A stretch of 64,000 nt of DNA from Methylotuvimicrobium alcaliphilum 20Z (GCF_000968535.2 NC_016112.1:248001-312000), one strand, 5' to 3'; positions 34,248-43,274 are shown, numbered from the stretch's first letter. Notes: generated by a model from the sequence alone, not told the origin. Translations and numbers: made by a program.

Positions 34248-34973
34248 ATGAATGAAACAGTATTAGTGACGGGCTCCAGCCGGGGCATCGGCAAGGCGAT
34301 CGCTTTGTATCTGGCGCGCAAGGGTTACGATGTAGTCGTGCATTGCCGCAGCCGCCGAAGCGAGGCCGAGCAAGTTGCGCAGGAAATTAAGGCCATCGGC
34401 CGGGCAGCCCGCATTTTGCAATTCGATTTGGCGGACCGCAAGCAATGCAGTGCGGCGATCGAGCAAGATATCGACGAATACGGCGCTTATTACGGCGTGG
34501 TCTGTAATGCCGGCGTGACTTGCGACAATGCCTTTCCGGCTTTGACCGGCGAGGAATGGGACAGCGTCATACATACTAATCTGGACGGTTTTTATAACGT
34601 ACTGAATCCTCTGATTATGCCGATGATCCGGCGGCGCAAACCCGGCCGTATCGTCACGCTGTCGTCGGTTTCGGGCCTGATCGGCAATCGCGGCCAGGTC
34701 AACTACAGCGCCGCGAAGGCCGGCATCATCGGCGCGACCAAGGCGTTGGCGTTGGAACTGGCTAAACGCAATATCACGGTCAATTGCGTCGCGCCGGGCT
34801 TGATCGATACCGAAATGCTCGACGAGTTGCCGCTTGAGGAAATCAAAAAAATGATTCCGATGCGTCGGGTCGGTTCGGCCGATGAAGTCGCGGCCACGGT
34901 CGGTTTTTTAATGTCAGAGGAAGCCGCATATATCACCAGGCAGGTGATTTCGGTCAACGGAGGGTTGTGCTGA
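34248..34973 (+). CDS. 3-oxoacyl-ACP reductase (FabG/ApeQ-like)
   Basis: A 241-residue short-chain dehydrogenase. NADPH motif TGSSRGIGKAIA (7-18), NAG in VVCNAGVTCDN, catalytic Ser in SSVSGLIG and Tyr-x-x-x-Lys in VNYSAAKAG (about 151-155), and the FabG-type ending VISVNGGLC. It reduces the 3-keto intermediate of the polyene chain. Its stop (TGA) overlaps the ATG of the second ketosynthase. Confidence 0.9.
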   Translation: MNETVLVTGSSRGIGKAIALYLARKGYDVVVHCRSRRSEAEQVAQEIKAIGRAARILQFDLADRKQCSAAIEQDIDEYGAYYGVVCNAGVTCDNAFPALTGEEWDSVIHTNLDGFYNVLNPLIMPMIRRRKPGRIVTLSSVSGLIGNRGQVNYSAAKAGIIGATKALALELAKRNITVNCVAPGLIDTEMLDELPLEEIKKMIPMRRVGSADEVAATVGFLMSEEAAYITRQVISVNGGLC

Positions 34974-36193
34974 TGAAACGCGTCGTGGTAACGGGCATGG
35001 CCGCGATCACGCCTATCGGCAACGATTGGGCGACGGTCGCGGATAATCTGAAAGCGCAAAACACCGGCATTCGCCGGATGGACGATTGGGATAAATACAA
35101 CGGCTTGAATACCCGGCTCGGCGGGCCGGTCGATTTCACGCGGCCCGCGCATTATTCGCGCAAGCAAGTACGGGGCATGGGCCGGGTCGCGATGCTGGCG
35201 ACCTATGCCACCGAATTGGCCTTGCAGGATGCCGGATTGCTGAATGACCCGGTTTTGAAAAGCGGCCGTACCGGGGTCTCTTACGGCAGTTCGTCCGGTA
35301 GTTTCGACGGCTTGATCGACTTTACCAAGATGCTGCTGAATTTCGACAAGGGCGGCTTGAACGCGACATCCTATATCCGCATGATGGGGCATACCTGCCC
35401 GGTCAATATCAGTCTGCATTTCGGCGTCAACGGCCGCATTATTCCGACCTCGAGCGCTTGTACATCGAGCAGTCAGGGCATCGGTTATGCCTACGAAGCG
35501 ATCAAACACGGCCAACAAACCGTGATGATCGCAGGCGGCAGCGACGAATTGTCCGCCTCGCAAGCGGCGGTGTTCGACACCTTGTTCGCGACCAGTCTGC
35601 GCAACGACGAACCGGATAAATCGCCGCGTCCGTTCGACCGGGACCGCGACGGCCTGGTCATCGGCGAAGGCGGCGGCACCTTCATTCTGGAAGAGCGCGA
35701 ACATGCCTTGAGCCGCGGGGCGACGATTCATGCCGAGATCGTCGGTTTCGGCACCAATTGCGACGGTCTGCATGTCACGCAACCGGACAGCACGAGCATG
35801 CAGGTCGCAATGCAATTGGCGCTGCAAGACTCGGGTCTGGATCCTGCGGCAATCGGTTATGTCAGCGCACACGGCACCGCGACCGAGTTGGGTGACATCG
35901 CCGAAAGTCATGCTACGGCAGCCGTATTGGGCAGCAAGATTCCGATCAGCTCAATGAAAAGTTATACCGGCCATACGCTCGGCGCTTGCGGCTCGATCGA
36001 AGCCTGGGCGGCGGTCCGGATGATGAACGAAGGTTGGTTCCATCCGACCGCGAATCTGGATGCTGTCGACCCCAAATGCGCGGAGCTCGATTATATTCAA
36101 GGAGCTGTGCGTAAGCTGGAATGCGATTATTTGATGAGTAATAATTTCGCCTTCGGCGGCATCAATACCTCATTAATTTTCAAGCGGGTTTGA
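34973..36193 (+). CDS. Beta-ketoacyl-ACP synthase II-like, ApeR-like
   Basis: A 406-residue ketosynthase of FabF size. Cys in TSSACTSSSQGIGYA (about 164), His in SAHGTATELGD (about 302) and His in SYTGHTLGACGS (about 335) complete the catalytic triad. It corresponds to ApeR, the last gene of the apeO-P-Q-R block. I use the ATG at 34973 that overlaps the reductase stop; a GTG 6 bp upstream is possible. Both ketosynthases of the cluster look active, so neither is a simple chain-length factor with lost cysteine. Confidence 0.88.
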   Translation: MKRVVVTGMAAITPIGNDWATVADNLKAQNTGIRRMDDWDKYNGLNTRLGGPVDFTRPAHYSRKQVRGMGRVAMLATYATELALQDAGLLNDPVLKSGRTGVSYGSSSGSFDGLIDFTKMLLNFDKGGLNATSYIRMMGHTCPVNISLHFGVNGRIIPTSSACTSSSQGIGYAYEAIKHGQQTVMIAGGSDELSASQAAVFDTLFATSLRNDEPDKSPRPFDRDRDGLVIGEGGGTFILEEREHALSRGATIHAEIVGFGTNCDGLHVTQPDSTSMQVAMQLALQDSGLDPAAIGYVSAHGTATELGDIAESHATAAVLGSKIPISSMKSYTGHTLGACGSIEAWAAVRMMNEGWFHPTANLDAVDPKCAELDYIQGAVRKLECDYLMSNNFAFGGINTSLIFKRV

Positions 36194-36203
36194 GTGGCAG
36201 GCC

Positions 36204-37154
36204 ATGGCGAAACTCATGACCGTGACCGCCAATACGGCGATCGATTTATTGCTCGAAGTCGAAAGTTTTGCGTTTGGCGAAACGCTGTCGGCCAGTCGTA
36301 GCGCCGAATTCGCCTGCGGAAAAGGCATCAATGTCGCGAAGGCTATCGAGTCGCAGGGTAGTGAGGTTTTATGTCTGGGCTTTGCGGGAGCCCGGTCGGT
36401 CGACGCGTTTCATGCCTTGCAAACCGAGCGGCTCACAACCGATTTGACAGTGGTCTCCGGCAAGACGCGCACCAACATTACGCTGCATGATTCGGCGAGC
36501 GGCCGGGAAACCCATATACGAACCGCAGGGTTTAGCGTTACGGAAGACGATTGCCGCCGCTTATGCGAAAGCGTCGAATCTCATGCCGAGCCCGGCGCTA
36601 TCGTGATCATTTCCGGCAGTCTGCCGCCCGGAGCGCCAAACGATTTCTATCGTAGCCTCATCAAGGTCTGTCGCGAGCGCGGGGTGACGACGTTTTTGGA
36701 TGCCAGCGACTCCGGCTTGAGTCTCGGCATCGAAGCCAAGCCTGATGCGATCAAACCGAATCAACAAGAGCTCGAAGCCTTGCTCGGTAAGTCCTTGCCG
36801 GACGAACGCAGTATCGCCGAAGCTGCCAAGGAACTGGTCGGTCAAGGCATTCAACGGGTCTATGTCTCAAGGGGCGAGCACGGCTGCATTGCCGCCTACG
36901 AGAACATGGCGGTATCGGCTTATCTGAATACAGCGCCGGAACGAATCGTCAGTCGCGTCGGCTGCGGCGATGCGCTGGTGGCAGGTCTAGCGGTCGCGGC
37001 GCGGCAAGGTCTGGATGCTAAGACCGCGTTGAGACTGGGCGTGGCTTGCGGTTCGGCGAATCTGTTTTCGCCGGAGCCGGGCCGGTTTGAACCGACCCGT
37101 GTCAATGAGATTATTTCACGTATCGTGGTTGAGGATATCCTGACTTCTGTCTGA
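36204..37154 (+). CDS. PfkB-family sugar kinase (1-phosphofructokinase-like)
   Basis: A 316-residue ribokinase-fold kinase. GKGINVAKAIESQG near 39-52 matches the N-terminal PfkB signature, IISGSLPPGAP and KPNQQELEALLG are typical of the FruK/LacC/PfkB branch, and the anion hole with the catalytic Asp is RVGCGDALVAGLA (about 251). It phosphorylates a hexose phosphate or related sugar. It begins 11 bp after the second ketosynthase, so it is co-transcribed with the polyene genes; why a sugar kinase belongs there is unclear (sugar modification or chance read-through). Confidence 0.85.
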   Translation: MAKLMTVTANTAIDLLLEVESFAFGETLSASRSAEFACGKGINVAKAIESQGSEVLCLGFAGARSVDAFHALQTERLTTDLTVVSGKTRTNITLHDSASGRETHIRTAGFSVTEDDCRRLCESVESHAEPGAIVIISGSLPPGAPNDFYRSLIKVCRERGVTTFLDASDSGLSLGIEAKPDAIKPNQQELEALLGKSLPDERSIAEAAKELVGQGIQRVYVSRGEHGCIAAYENMAVSAYLNTAPERIVSRVGCGDALVAGLAVAARQGLDAKTALRLGVACGSANLFSPEPGRFEPTRVNEIISRIVVEDILTSV

Positions 37155-37259
37155 TCGAAAAAGGGTCTAATTTCCCGTACATTCCAAGCTTGAACGACTT
37201 TTCAGTATGAAAAGTATCCATAATCACCTCACTGAAGGCGAGGCTAACAGAGAATCGAT

Positions 37260-38471
37260 ATGAGCAACAAAAACCAACATTTATCGCCCGAAGATGCCGA
37301 GATCATAAAAAATCAGGCGTTCAGTGATACCCTGCCGGGTACTTTGCTGAAAGATTTTCAGGCGCTGCTGGATTTCATTGGGAGCGATGGCATCGAAGTG
37401 ACCAAAACAACCCAGCATATCGGCATGAAATACTTGTTTGAACTCAATGAGCGGATGACTCGGCCTGTTGAAACCGAACTGAAGCGGCCTCAACAAAAGG
37501 CGTTTCCCAATCTTCACGGGCTTTATTTGTTGCTGCGAGTGTCCGGTCTGGCGCGTTTGGTCAAGGATAAGAACAAAACACTGTTAAAACTCGATCCGGA
37601 TGTATTGGCTTCCTGGCAGCAGCTCAATGCCGTGGAGCGTTATTTTTCGTTGTTGTTTTGTTGGATCGTACGCGGCGATGAGGAAATTCTTGGTGAGTCA
37701 AGAAGCTGGAACAATCAGAGTTTTCGCCGATGTTTGGAGGTTTATCAAAGCACGAAGCCTTCCGGCTCCAAGGAGCATGGCAGCCGGGGGTATATGATGG
37801 CTTTGTATTTCGTCAGCTTGCATAATGTCGCGCTGATGGCGTTATTCGGTTTCTTGATCCGCACGAAATTCAATCCCGGCGGATCGCTCGAGGGTGTCGA
37901 GTTATCGGATTTCGGCCGCGCCTTGCTAGCCTATTTTGACACGGCTACTGAGCTGTATATGGATGAAAACGATTATGAGTTGTCGGATGGTTTCTACGAT
38001 TTTTGCGCGAAGGATTTGATGCCGCTGTTTCCGGATTGGCAAAACCGTTTATTGATAAAGGAGAGAGAGGTTTTGACGGAAGGTTATTCGGTGATCGCCG
38101 TTAAAGTGCGTGACGCGGTGCGAAAACTGGCGGTCCCTCACGATGCGGTTCTCCACGATTTTGCGATGAGCATTCTGGATGCATTCAACTTCGATGACGA
38201 TCATTTGTACGAGTTCGTTTATAAAAACGAACTTGGGAAAAACGAGACGGTGATGCATCCTTTTTCCGATGACGGCGATTATTGGGCCGATGATATGACA
38301 CTCGGAGAAATGCCGATACACGAAGGCATGACCTTTGTTTTTCATTACGACTTCGGCGACGACTGGCGGTTTGAGTGTCAAATCGAGTCGCTTATCAAGG
38401 AGGCAGGAAAATATAAGGAACCGAAAGTCATCGAAAAAAAGGGTAGAGCGCCGAAGCAGTATTACTATTAA
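37260..38471 (+). CDS. Plasmid pRiA4b ORF-3 family protein
   Basis: The 403-residue protein has an uncharacterised helical N-terminal part (about 1-285) and a C-terminal pRiA4b ORF-3-like domain (PF07929; about 300-400), seen in DAFNFDDDHLYEFVY, FVFHYDFGDDWRFECQIES and EKKGRAPKQYY. These domains occur across bacteria in scattered, often mobile, contexts with no established activity. It has a separate promoter region (37155-37259) after pfkB. Function unknown. Confidence 0.75.
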   Translation: MSNKNQHLSPEDAEIIKNQAFSDTLPGTLLKDFQALLDFIGSDGIEVTKTTQHIGMKYLFELNERMTRPVETELKRPQQKAFPNLHGLYLLLRVSGLARLVKDKNKTLLKLDPDVLASWQQLNAVERYFSLLFCWIVRGDEEILGESRSWNNQSFRRCLEVYQSTKPSGSKEHGSRGYMMALYFVSLHNVALMALFGFLIRTKFNPGGSLEGVELSDFGRALLAYFDTATELYMDENDYELSDGFYDFCAKDLMPLFPDWQNRLLIKEREVLTEGYSVIAVKVRDAVRKLAVPHDAVLHDFAMSILDAFNFDDDHLYEFVYKNELGKNETVMHPFSDDGDYWADDMTLGEMPIHEGMTFVFHYDFGDDWRFECQIESLIKEAGKYKEPKVIEKKGRAPKQYYY

Positions 38472-38516
38472 AAAATTTGGCTGAATCAGCCAGTTACTCC
38501 AGCCGAAATTTTATCC

Positions 38517-38850
38517 TAGAAAAAGCATTCACCATGAAGATCATGAAGAATAAGAAGTTAACTCAATAGCTTCTTATGTGTTTTCCTGATTATCAAGATA
38601 CTTCAGCTTGCCGAAGCCAAGTGTCCGAGCAGGGGCCAGTCGTAGTCGCAAAAACTAAAATATGCTGTTACCCAAGCTCCATGTTCAGGAAGCTCTAGCT
38701 TCCCGACAATCAAGAAAGATTAAACGAGCGAGTCGGGGTTGATTGAGAATGTGCGGAGGTTGTGTCGGTCTCAGGAAGCTGGAGCTTCCGGGGTGTCTTT
38801 CCCAAGCTGGAGCTTGGGAAAGAGCGTGATGTGGGTTGGCCGTTTCCCGC
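38517..38850. repeat. Mosaic of dispersed repeats (R6 fragment, R8)
   Basis: Between the pRiA4b-like gene and the cyclase lie an R6-like piece (caccatgaagatcatgaag, ttaactcaatag), R8 (38585-38675, inverted copy of 1-105), and hairpins built on ggaagct and cccaagctggagcttgggaaagagcg (shared with 30850-30880). No gene. Confidence 0.7.
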
Positions 38851-38856
38851 TTTAGC

Positions 38857-40131
38857 CTAGATTTCGGCAATCGTTGCCATTTCCGCATCGTCGATTTGTT
38901 TCTGATCGAATTGTTCAACGCGATTTCTGCCGTTTTGTTTAGCTAGATATAACGCCTTGTCGGCAAAATCGAGCAAACGGGCTGCGCTTAGAGTGTTGTT
39001 TGGAACGACCGTGGCAACTCCCAGACTCAATGTCACATAATGAGACACGGGCGAATTCGGGTGCCTTAATCGTCTTTTTTCGACGGCGTCTCTCAGCTTC
39101 TCGGCCAACGATTGGCTTTGCTCTGCATTACAAGCCGTAACCACGCAAAACTCTTCACCTCCGTAACGGCAAACGAAATCGTCCGAGCGCTTTGAAAATA
39201 ATTTAAGTACTTTGGCTAACTCAATCAGACATTGGTCGCCGGCAGGATGGCCCTCGGCATCGTTGTAATTCTTGAAATAATCGATATCGAGCATGATTAT
39301 CGATAAGGGATATTGATGACGCAATGCGCGTTGCCATTCTTTTTGCACATACTGATCGTAATAACGCCGGTTCGGCAAGCGGGTCAACGAATCGATGTAA
39401 GCCAGGTGTAATTTGGACTTTGCTCGACTAAGTTGTTTTTGGGTGAGTCGCTCGGTGTAGTGAAAAACGATTAACAACATCACGCCGAGTGAAGCGATTA
39501 CGGTATGTAGCAAATAGATATGGCTTAACTGGTTTTCGACATAAGGGATAATCTTGGTCTTGGGGATGCTAACGCTGATGCCGCCCCGGATGTCGCCGAT
39601 TTGATAATTTTGATGGCAACGCAGACAGTCTTCGGTAATTTTAAGAGGTTCCATGTAGCGGTAAAACGGTTCGTCATGCAAGGTTGCGATATCCATAAAA
39701 ACGGAGTCGCCTTCTTCAAATGCCAATAGCGCATTCGTTTCCCAGTCGTCTGCTTTATTTTCCGGGCGTTTCGGATGAAGGCTGGTTATATGGAATTGAA
39801 TCCCGGATTTGTCGTGTTCCAGTTCAGCCAGTTGACGCGTCATATAAGCCGGGTTGATCAACGTTAGCCGACGCCCGTCGAGAGTAACGATATCGCGTCC
39901 GGGAATATCCAAGTAAGGATTGGGTGGAGTATCTTCGGTAACCGTTACGTAGACGCCGCCGTGTCGGGCATTCCAATGCCGCATCGTGACGATGTGTTGA
40001 AAAAACAGCTTGCCTTGCGAGAAAGCGATTTTTTTGGCGGTATCTTGAGCATTATAGACTTGAAGCAATAGCGAAATACCGTTAAGTCCCAACCACAGCA
40101 ACACAAAAAAAATAAAAAACCTCGTTTTCAT
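38857..40131 (-). CDS. Diguanylate cyclase with Tll0287/DUF3365-type sensor
   Basis: The 424-residue membrane protein has a helix at about 5-25, a periplasmic DUF3365/Tll0287-like sensor (about 35-195) with C169-L-R-C172-H173, a c-type haem attachment motif, a second membrane helix (about 205-225), and a C-terminal GGDEF domain (about 245-410). The active loop is GGEEF (324-328), with an intact inhibitory site R315-x-x-D318 five residues before it, so c-di-GMP synthesis with product inhibition is expected. The haem motif suggests redox or gas sensing. Start ATG at 40131; monocistronic. Confidence 0.88.
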   Translation of the reverse strand: MKTRFFIFFVLLWLGLNGISLLLQVYNAQDTAKKIAFSQGKLFFQHIVTMRHWNARHGGVYVTVTEDTPPNPYLDIPGRDIVTLDGRRLTLINPAYMTRQLAELEHDKSGIQFHITSLHPKRPENKADDWETNALLAFEEGDSVFMDIATLHDEPFYRYMEPLKITEDCLRCHQNYQIGDIRGGISVSIPKTKIIPYVENQLSHIYLLHTVIASLGVMLLIVFHYTERLTQKQLSRAKSKLHLAYIDSLTRLPNRRYYDQYVQKEWQRALRHQYPLSIIMLDIDYFKNYNDAEGHPAGDQCLIELAKVLKLFSKRSDDFVCRYGGEEFCVVTACNAEQSQSLAEKLRDAVEKRRLRHPNSPVSHYVTLSLGVATVVPNNTLSAARLLDFADKALYLAKQNGRNRVEQFDQKQIDDAEMATIAEI

Positions 40132-40223
40132 GCAAAACCAACATCAACAACAATGGCGGAATATGATAACCGAGCGAACAGTTTTCGGTTGAAAAAATAG
40201 AGCGCGGAGTTATTGAATTGAGT

Positions 40224-40451
40224 TATACCCCGTAGATCAAAATTCGGCGCCGAGGTGACCGTCAAAGGACGCCGTGAACCCAGCACCTAAATTATCCAAG
40301 ATAGTTAACCATAACCAATGGGCTATGGAATTTAGGTGCTGGGTGAATACGTCCATGTAGACTCTATGCCAGCAACCGTGCTGGCAAAGCCATTGTCGAT
40401 CACCCCGGTGCCTCTTTAAGCATCGCCGAAATTTTAAGTGCGAAAGGTATA
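40224..40451. repeat. R1 repeat, copy D (with nested 65-bp element)
   Basis: Inverted R1 from TATACCCCGTAGATC to CGAAAGGTATA, interrupted after CGCCGTGAA by a 65-bp palindromic insertion (40279-40343). It borders the remains of a DUF72 gene on its right. Confidence 0.88.
40279..40343. mobile_element. 65-bp palindromic insertion in R1 with TGAA target duplication
   Basis: Perfect 15-bp terminal inverted repeats (CCCAGCACCTAAATT / AATTTAGGTGCTGGG) enclose 35 bp. TGAA occurs on both sides (40275-40278, 40344-40347) where uninterrupted R1 copies have it once. A related insertion sits at the identical R1 position at 62046-62108. It encodes nothing and looks like a miniature non-autonomous transposable element. 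Confidence 0.75.
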
Positions 40452-40876
40452 AATCCAGGACCGATGCTGCAATAGAGCTTGCAGAGTCAATGCATTGAAT
40501 GGCGCGGCGCACTCGGCATCATTGTTGAAACAAACGTGTACGGTTCGGCCTTGTTGTAAGTATTCGGCAATCGTTTTCGCCGATTGTTTCGATGCCTCAA
40601 CAAAACCGTACAATTGGTCGAGGTCTTTTTTAACGGCTGAGGCAATTGCCAAAGTATGGCCGACAGTTTTTCGGCCAGCGGCAAGGCATACCATTTTTCG
40701 AATGTCGACGTTTTTTGCAGCCGATAGAAGGTGCCGTTGATTTCGATGGCGTTGAATCGTTCGGAATAAAACTTGAGCCAAGCTTTTTGTGTTGTCTTTT
40801 GATAGAAACAGTCGCGCCAGTGTCTGTAGCACCAATCGCTGGTGCCGATATAAAGCTTGGTCAGCCCTTGATGCAA
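40452..40876 (-). pseudogene. Remnant of a DUF72 (YecE-like) gene
   Basis: The minus strand starts with LYIGTSDWCYRHWRDCFY...FNAIEINGTFYRL, the clear N-terminus of DUF72/YecE. Roughly 30 residues are then missing before LAEKLSAILWQLPQPLKK. A slip in the T-run at 40626-40631 shifts the frame to KKDLDQLYGFVEAS, then about 100 residues are absent before GRTVHVCFNNDAE, the family's C-terminal motif. The frame runs into repeat R1. Two deletions and a frameshift mean it cannot make an intact DUF72 protein. It overlaps the rtcB 3' end by 16 bp. Confidence 0.8.
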
Positions 40877-42291
40877 ATGACAGGCTCGAGGCGCGCGACT
40901 TTTTTCGCAAGACCAGCCTTATCGGCGGAGTCGACGACCGCACTGACGTCTTTGTAAGCGGCCGGCGCCTCTTCGGCGACGCCTCGTAATGATGGGCTGC
41001 GAATCAGAATGCCTTGTTCGGCCAATTGATCGACCAACGCCCGTCCGTGCCACTGTTTTGTGGCCTGGCGTCGACTCATTGCCCGCCCCGCGCCGTGGCA
41101 AGCAGAACTGAACGAGCGTTGCTCTGCCTGTTTGGTGCCGCACAAAATATAGGAACTCGTGCCCATCGAGCCGCCTATCAAGACCGGTTGGCCGACAGAT
41201 TGGTATTCGGTAGGCAAGTCGGCATGGCCGGGGCCGAAGGCTCGCGTCGCGCCTTTGCGATGGACGAAGACTGTCTGTGCCGAACCGGCAACGATATGGC
41301 GTTCTTCTTTGCAGGTATTATGCGAGACGTCGTAGAGCAGGTCGATTGAAATGCCCGGAAAAATTTCGTTCATCGCTTGGCGCGTCAAATGCGTGATGAT
41401 TTGTCGGTTCGCGAGCGCGCAATTGATGCCGGCACGCATCGCGCCGAGATAGCGCTTGCCCAGCGGCGAATTCAGCGGCGCGCAGGCCAGTTCGCGGTCG
41501 GGCAGGGTAATATGATATTGAGACGCCGCGAGCGCCATATCTTTCAAGAACTCGGTGCCGATTTGATGCCCCAGTCCCCGGGAACCGCAATGAATGCTGA
41601 TCACGATCGCATCAAGCTTGAGCCGGTAGGCTTCGGCGACCTCCTGATCGAAAATTTCGACGACACGCTGTACTTCAAGATAATGATTGCCGGAGCCGAG
41701 TGTGCCCATTTCGTCTTTTTGCCGCTCGCGAGCGCGCGGCGATACATCGCGCGGTTCGGCGCCGTCGACGCGGCCGCGTTCCTCGGTGAATTCGAGATCG
41801 CGTGCTTCGCCGAAGCCCTGATCGACGGCCCATTGCGCGCCGCCGGTCAGCATCGCGCGCATTTCGTCGTGATTCAAATGAATGAGGCCTCGGCTGCCGA
41901 CCCCGGCCGGCACGGAGCGGTAGAGTTCGTCGGCTAGGTCTTTTTTGACGCCTTGCAAGTCGTTCATCGTCAGGCCTGTATGCAATGTGCGAACGCCGCA
42001 GGAGATGTCGAAGCCGACGCCGCCGGCAGAAATCACGCCGCCTTGGTCCGCATCGAACGCCCCGACGCCGCCGATAGGAAAACCGTAGCCCCAATGCGCG
42101 TCGGGCATCGCATAGGCCGCCTCGACGATGCCCGGTAGCGCCGCGACATTGCAAATCTGTTCATGGACTTTCTGGTCCATCGCTTGCAACAGCGAGGCAT
42201 CGGCATAAATAATTGCCGGCACTCGCATCGCGCCTTTCGCCGGGATTTTCCAGCAAGTTTCATCGCGTTGAATGAATTGTTTGAGGTCCAT
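40861..42291 (-). CDS. rtcB: RNA-splicing ligase RtcB
   Basis: A 476-residue RNA ligase joining 2',3'-cyclic phosphate (or 3'-phosphate) and 5'-OH RNA ends with GTP and manganese. Family motifs: AAYAMPDAHWGYGFPIGGVGA near 58-78, GGVGFDISCGVRT (metal Cys), GTLGSGNHYLEVQ, HCGSRGLGHQIG, DVSHNTCKEE and the final GVAEEAPAAYKDV. It functions in tRNA or stress RNA repair in the cytoplasm. The archease gene lies 43 bp upstream on the same strand, matching the common archease-rtcB operon. Confidence 0.96.
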   Translation of the reverse strand: MDLKQFIQRDETCWKIPAKGAMRVPAIIYADASLLQAMDQKVHEQICNVAALPGIVEAAYAMPDAHWGYGFPIGGVGAFDADQGGVISAGGVGFDISCGVRTLHTGLTMNDLQGVKKDLADELYRSVPAGVGSRGLIHLNHDEMRAMLTGGAQWAVDQGFGEARDLEFTEERGRVDGAEPRDVSPRARERQKDEMGTLGSGNHYLEVQRVVEIFDQEVAEAYRLKLDAIVISIHCGSRGLGHQIGTEFLKDMALAASQYHITLPDRELACAPLNSPLGKRYLGAMRAGINCALANRQIITHLTRQAMNEIFPGISIDLLYDVSHNTCKEERHIVAGSAQTVFVHRKGATRAFGPGHADLPTEYQSVGQPVLIGGSMGTSSYILCGTKQAEQRSFSSACHGAGRAMSRRQATKQWHGRALVDQLAEQGILIRSPSLRGVAEEAPAAYKDVSAVVDSADKAGLAKKVARLEPVICIKG

Positions 42292-42334
42292 CGATTTTAC
42301 CCTTTATGCAGAATGTGGAAGTATATTGCCGTAT

Positions 42335-42769
42335 TCATACATCCACCACGCACTGAGCCAGCCAAAGCCCGTCTTCGGTTTGGCGCACGGCAAGTTCGGT
42401 CAAGGTCGCGCCCTTGATTTCGACGGCGGGTTGGTGTTTGGCGGGATCGGCCGGTTCGCCGGAAGCCGTCGCAATTAAAAAGTTGCCATTGATCTCGACC
42501 TGAAACCGCTTGAACAAAAAGCCTTTGACAGCCATCAGATAAATCAATTCATTGATCCAATCCAGAAATAAGAATTCGATATCGTCCGCTTGACAGGATA
42601 CTTCGACCGATTGATGTTCTAGAATCAAGTCGGGATCGCAGATGACCGAGGTCATCGCCAGCGCGGCCTGCTCGAAAGCTGCGGCGAGCGTAGGCGCAAT
42701 ACCGCGAATACCGATATCGGCTTTATGTTCGAAGTGTTCCCAATGAGGAATCTGAGCGTTATCGTTCAC
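42335..42769 (-). CDS. Archease, RtcB activator
   Basis: A 144-residue protein of the archease family. HWEHFEHKADIGIRGIAPTLAAAFEQAALAM carries the family N-terminus with the conserved Asp (HKADIGI), and FLFLDWINELIYLM follows. Archease speeds guanylylation and turnover of RtcB. It directly precedes rtcB on the same strand. Confidence 0.92.
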   Translation of the reverse strand: MNDNAQIPHWEHFEHKADIGIRGIAPTLAAAFEQAALAMTSVICDPDLILEHQSVEVSCQADDIEFLFLDWINELIYLMAVKGFLFKRFQVEINGNFLIATASGEPADPAKHQPAVEIKGATLTELAVRQTEDGLWLAQCVVDV

Positions 42770-42920
42770 GATAAGTCTCCCGGGTGAGGATTACTTTGTG
42801 AGCAATGTCGCAAAATTATGGACATTACGTCAAGATAGTATTCAAATTAAGTTGCCGAATAAATTTATATGCTTGTTACGATGCTAAAGTGAAGTATTTT
42901 TTGGGAAGGGAGCTGAGAAG

Positions 42921-43079
42921 TATACCTTTCGCACTTCAAATTTTGGCAGTGCCAGAGGAGGTGCCTGGGTGTCCGACAAAGGCTTTGCCAGCATGGAGCT
43001 GGCATAGAGCCTACATGGACGTATTCACGGCGTCCTTTGGCGGACACCAGGCGCCGAATTTTGATCTACGACGGGTATA
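42921..43079. repeat. R1 repeat, copy E
   Basis: A clean 159-bp R1 running TATACCTTTCGCACTTC to GATCTACGACGGGTATA, with the hairpin gccagcatggagctggc in the middle. It is a good reference for the uninterrupted element and lies between archease and the quinone oxidoreductase gene. Confidence 0.9.
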
Positions 43080-43274
43080 TGTAAAATATATTAGACTTCT
43101 CTAATATACGAATCTATAATCCGAATCCAACAGGATCGGAAATTCAGGATGGTGACCGATCCGTCGGCTAATCATGCAAGTTAATCAAAGGCTTGCGCTA
43201 TTTTACTCGCTGCAGTCATGTTTTGTCGGGAGCGACGCGGACATCTTGCGATTTTTTACAGCAGGTGAGGGCTT

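Noticed and set aside
34703-35911. 402-codon frame opposite the ketoreductase and ketosynthase
   Set aside because: Antisense shadow across two well-conserved enzyme genes.
41377-41937. 186-codon frame opposite rtcB
   Set aside because: Antisense shadow; rtcB is unmistakable on the other strand.
42805-43104. Open frame across R1 copy E (similar frames in the other R1 copies)
   Set aside because: The same frame appears because the repeat itself is open by chance; copies differ by indels without frame conservation.
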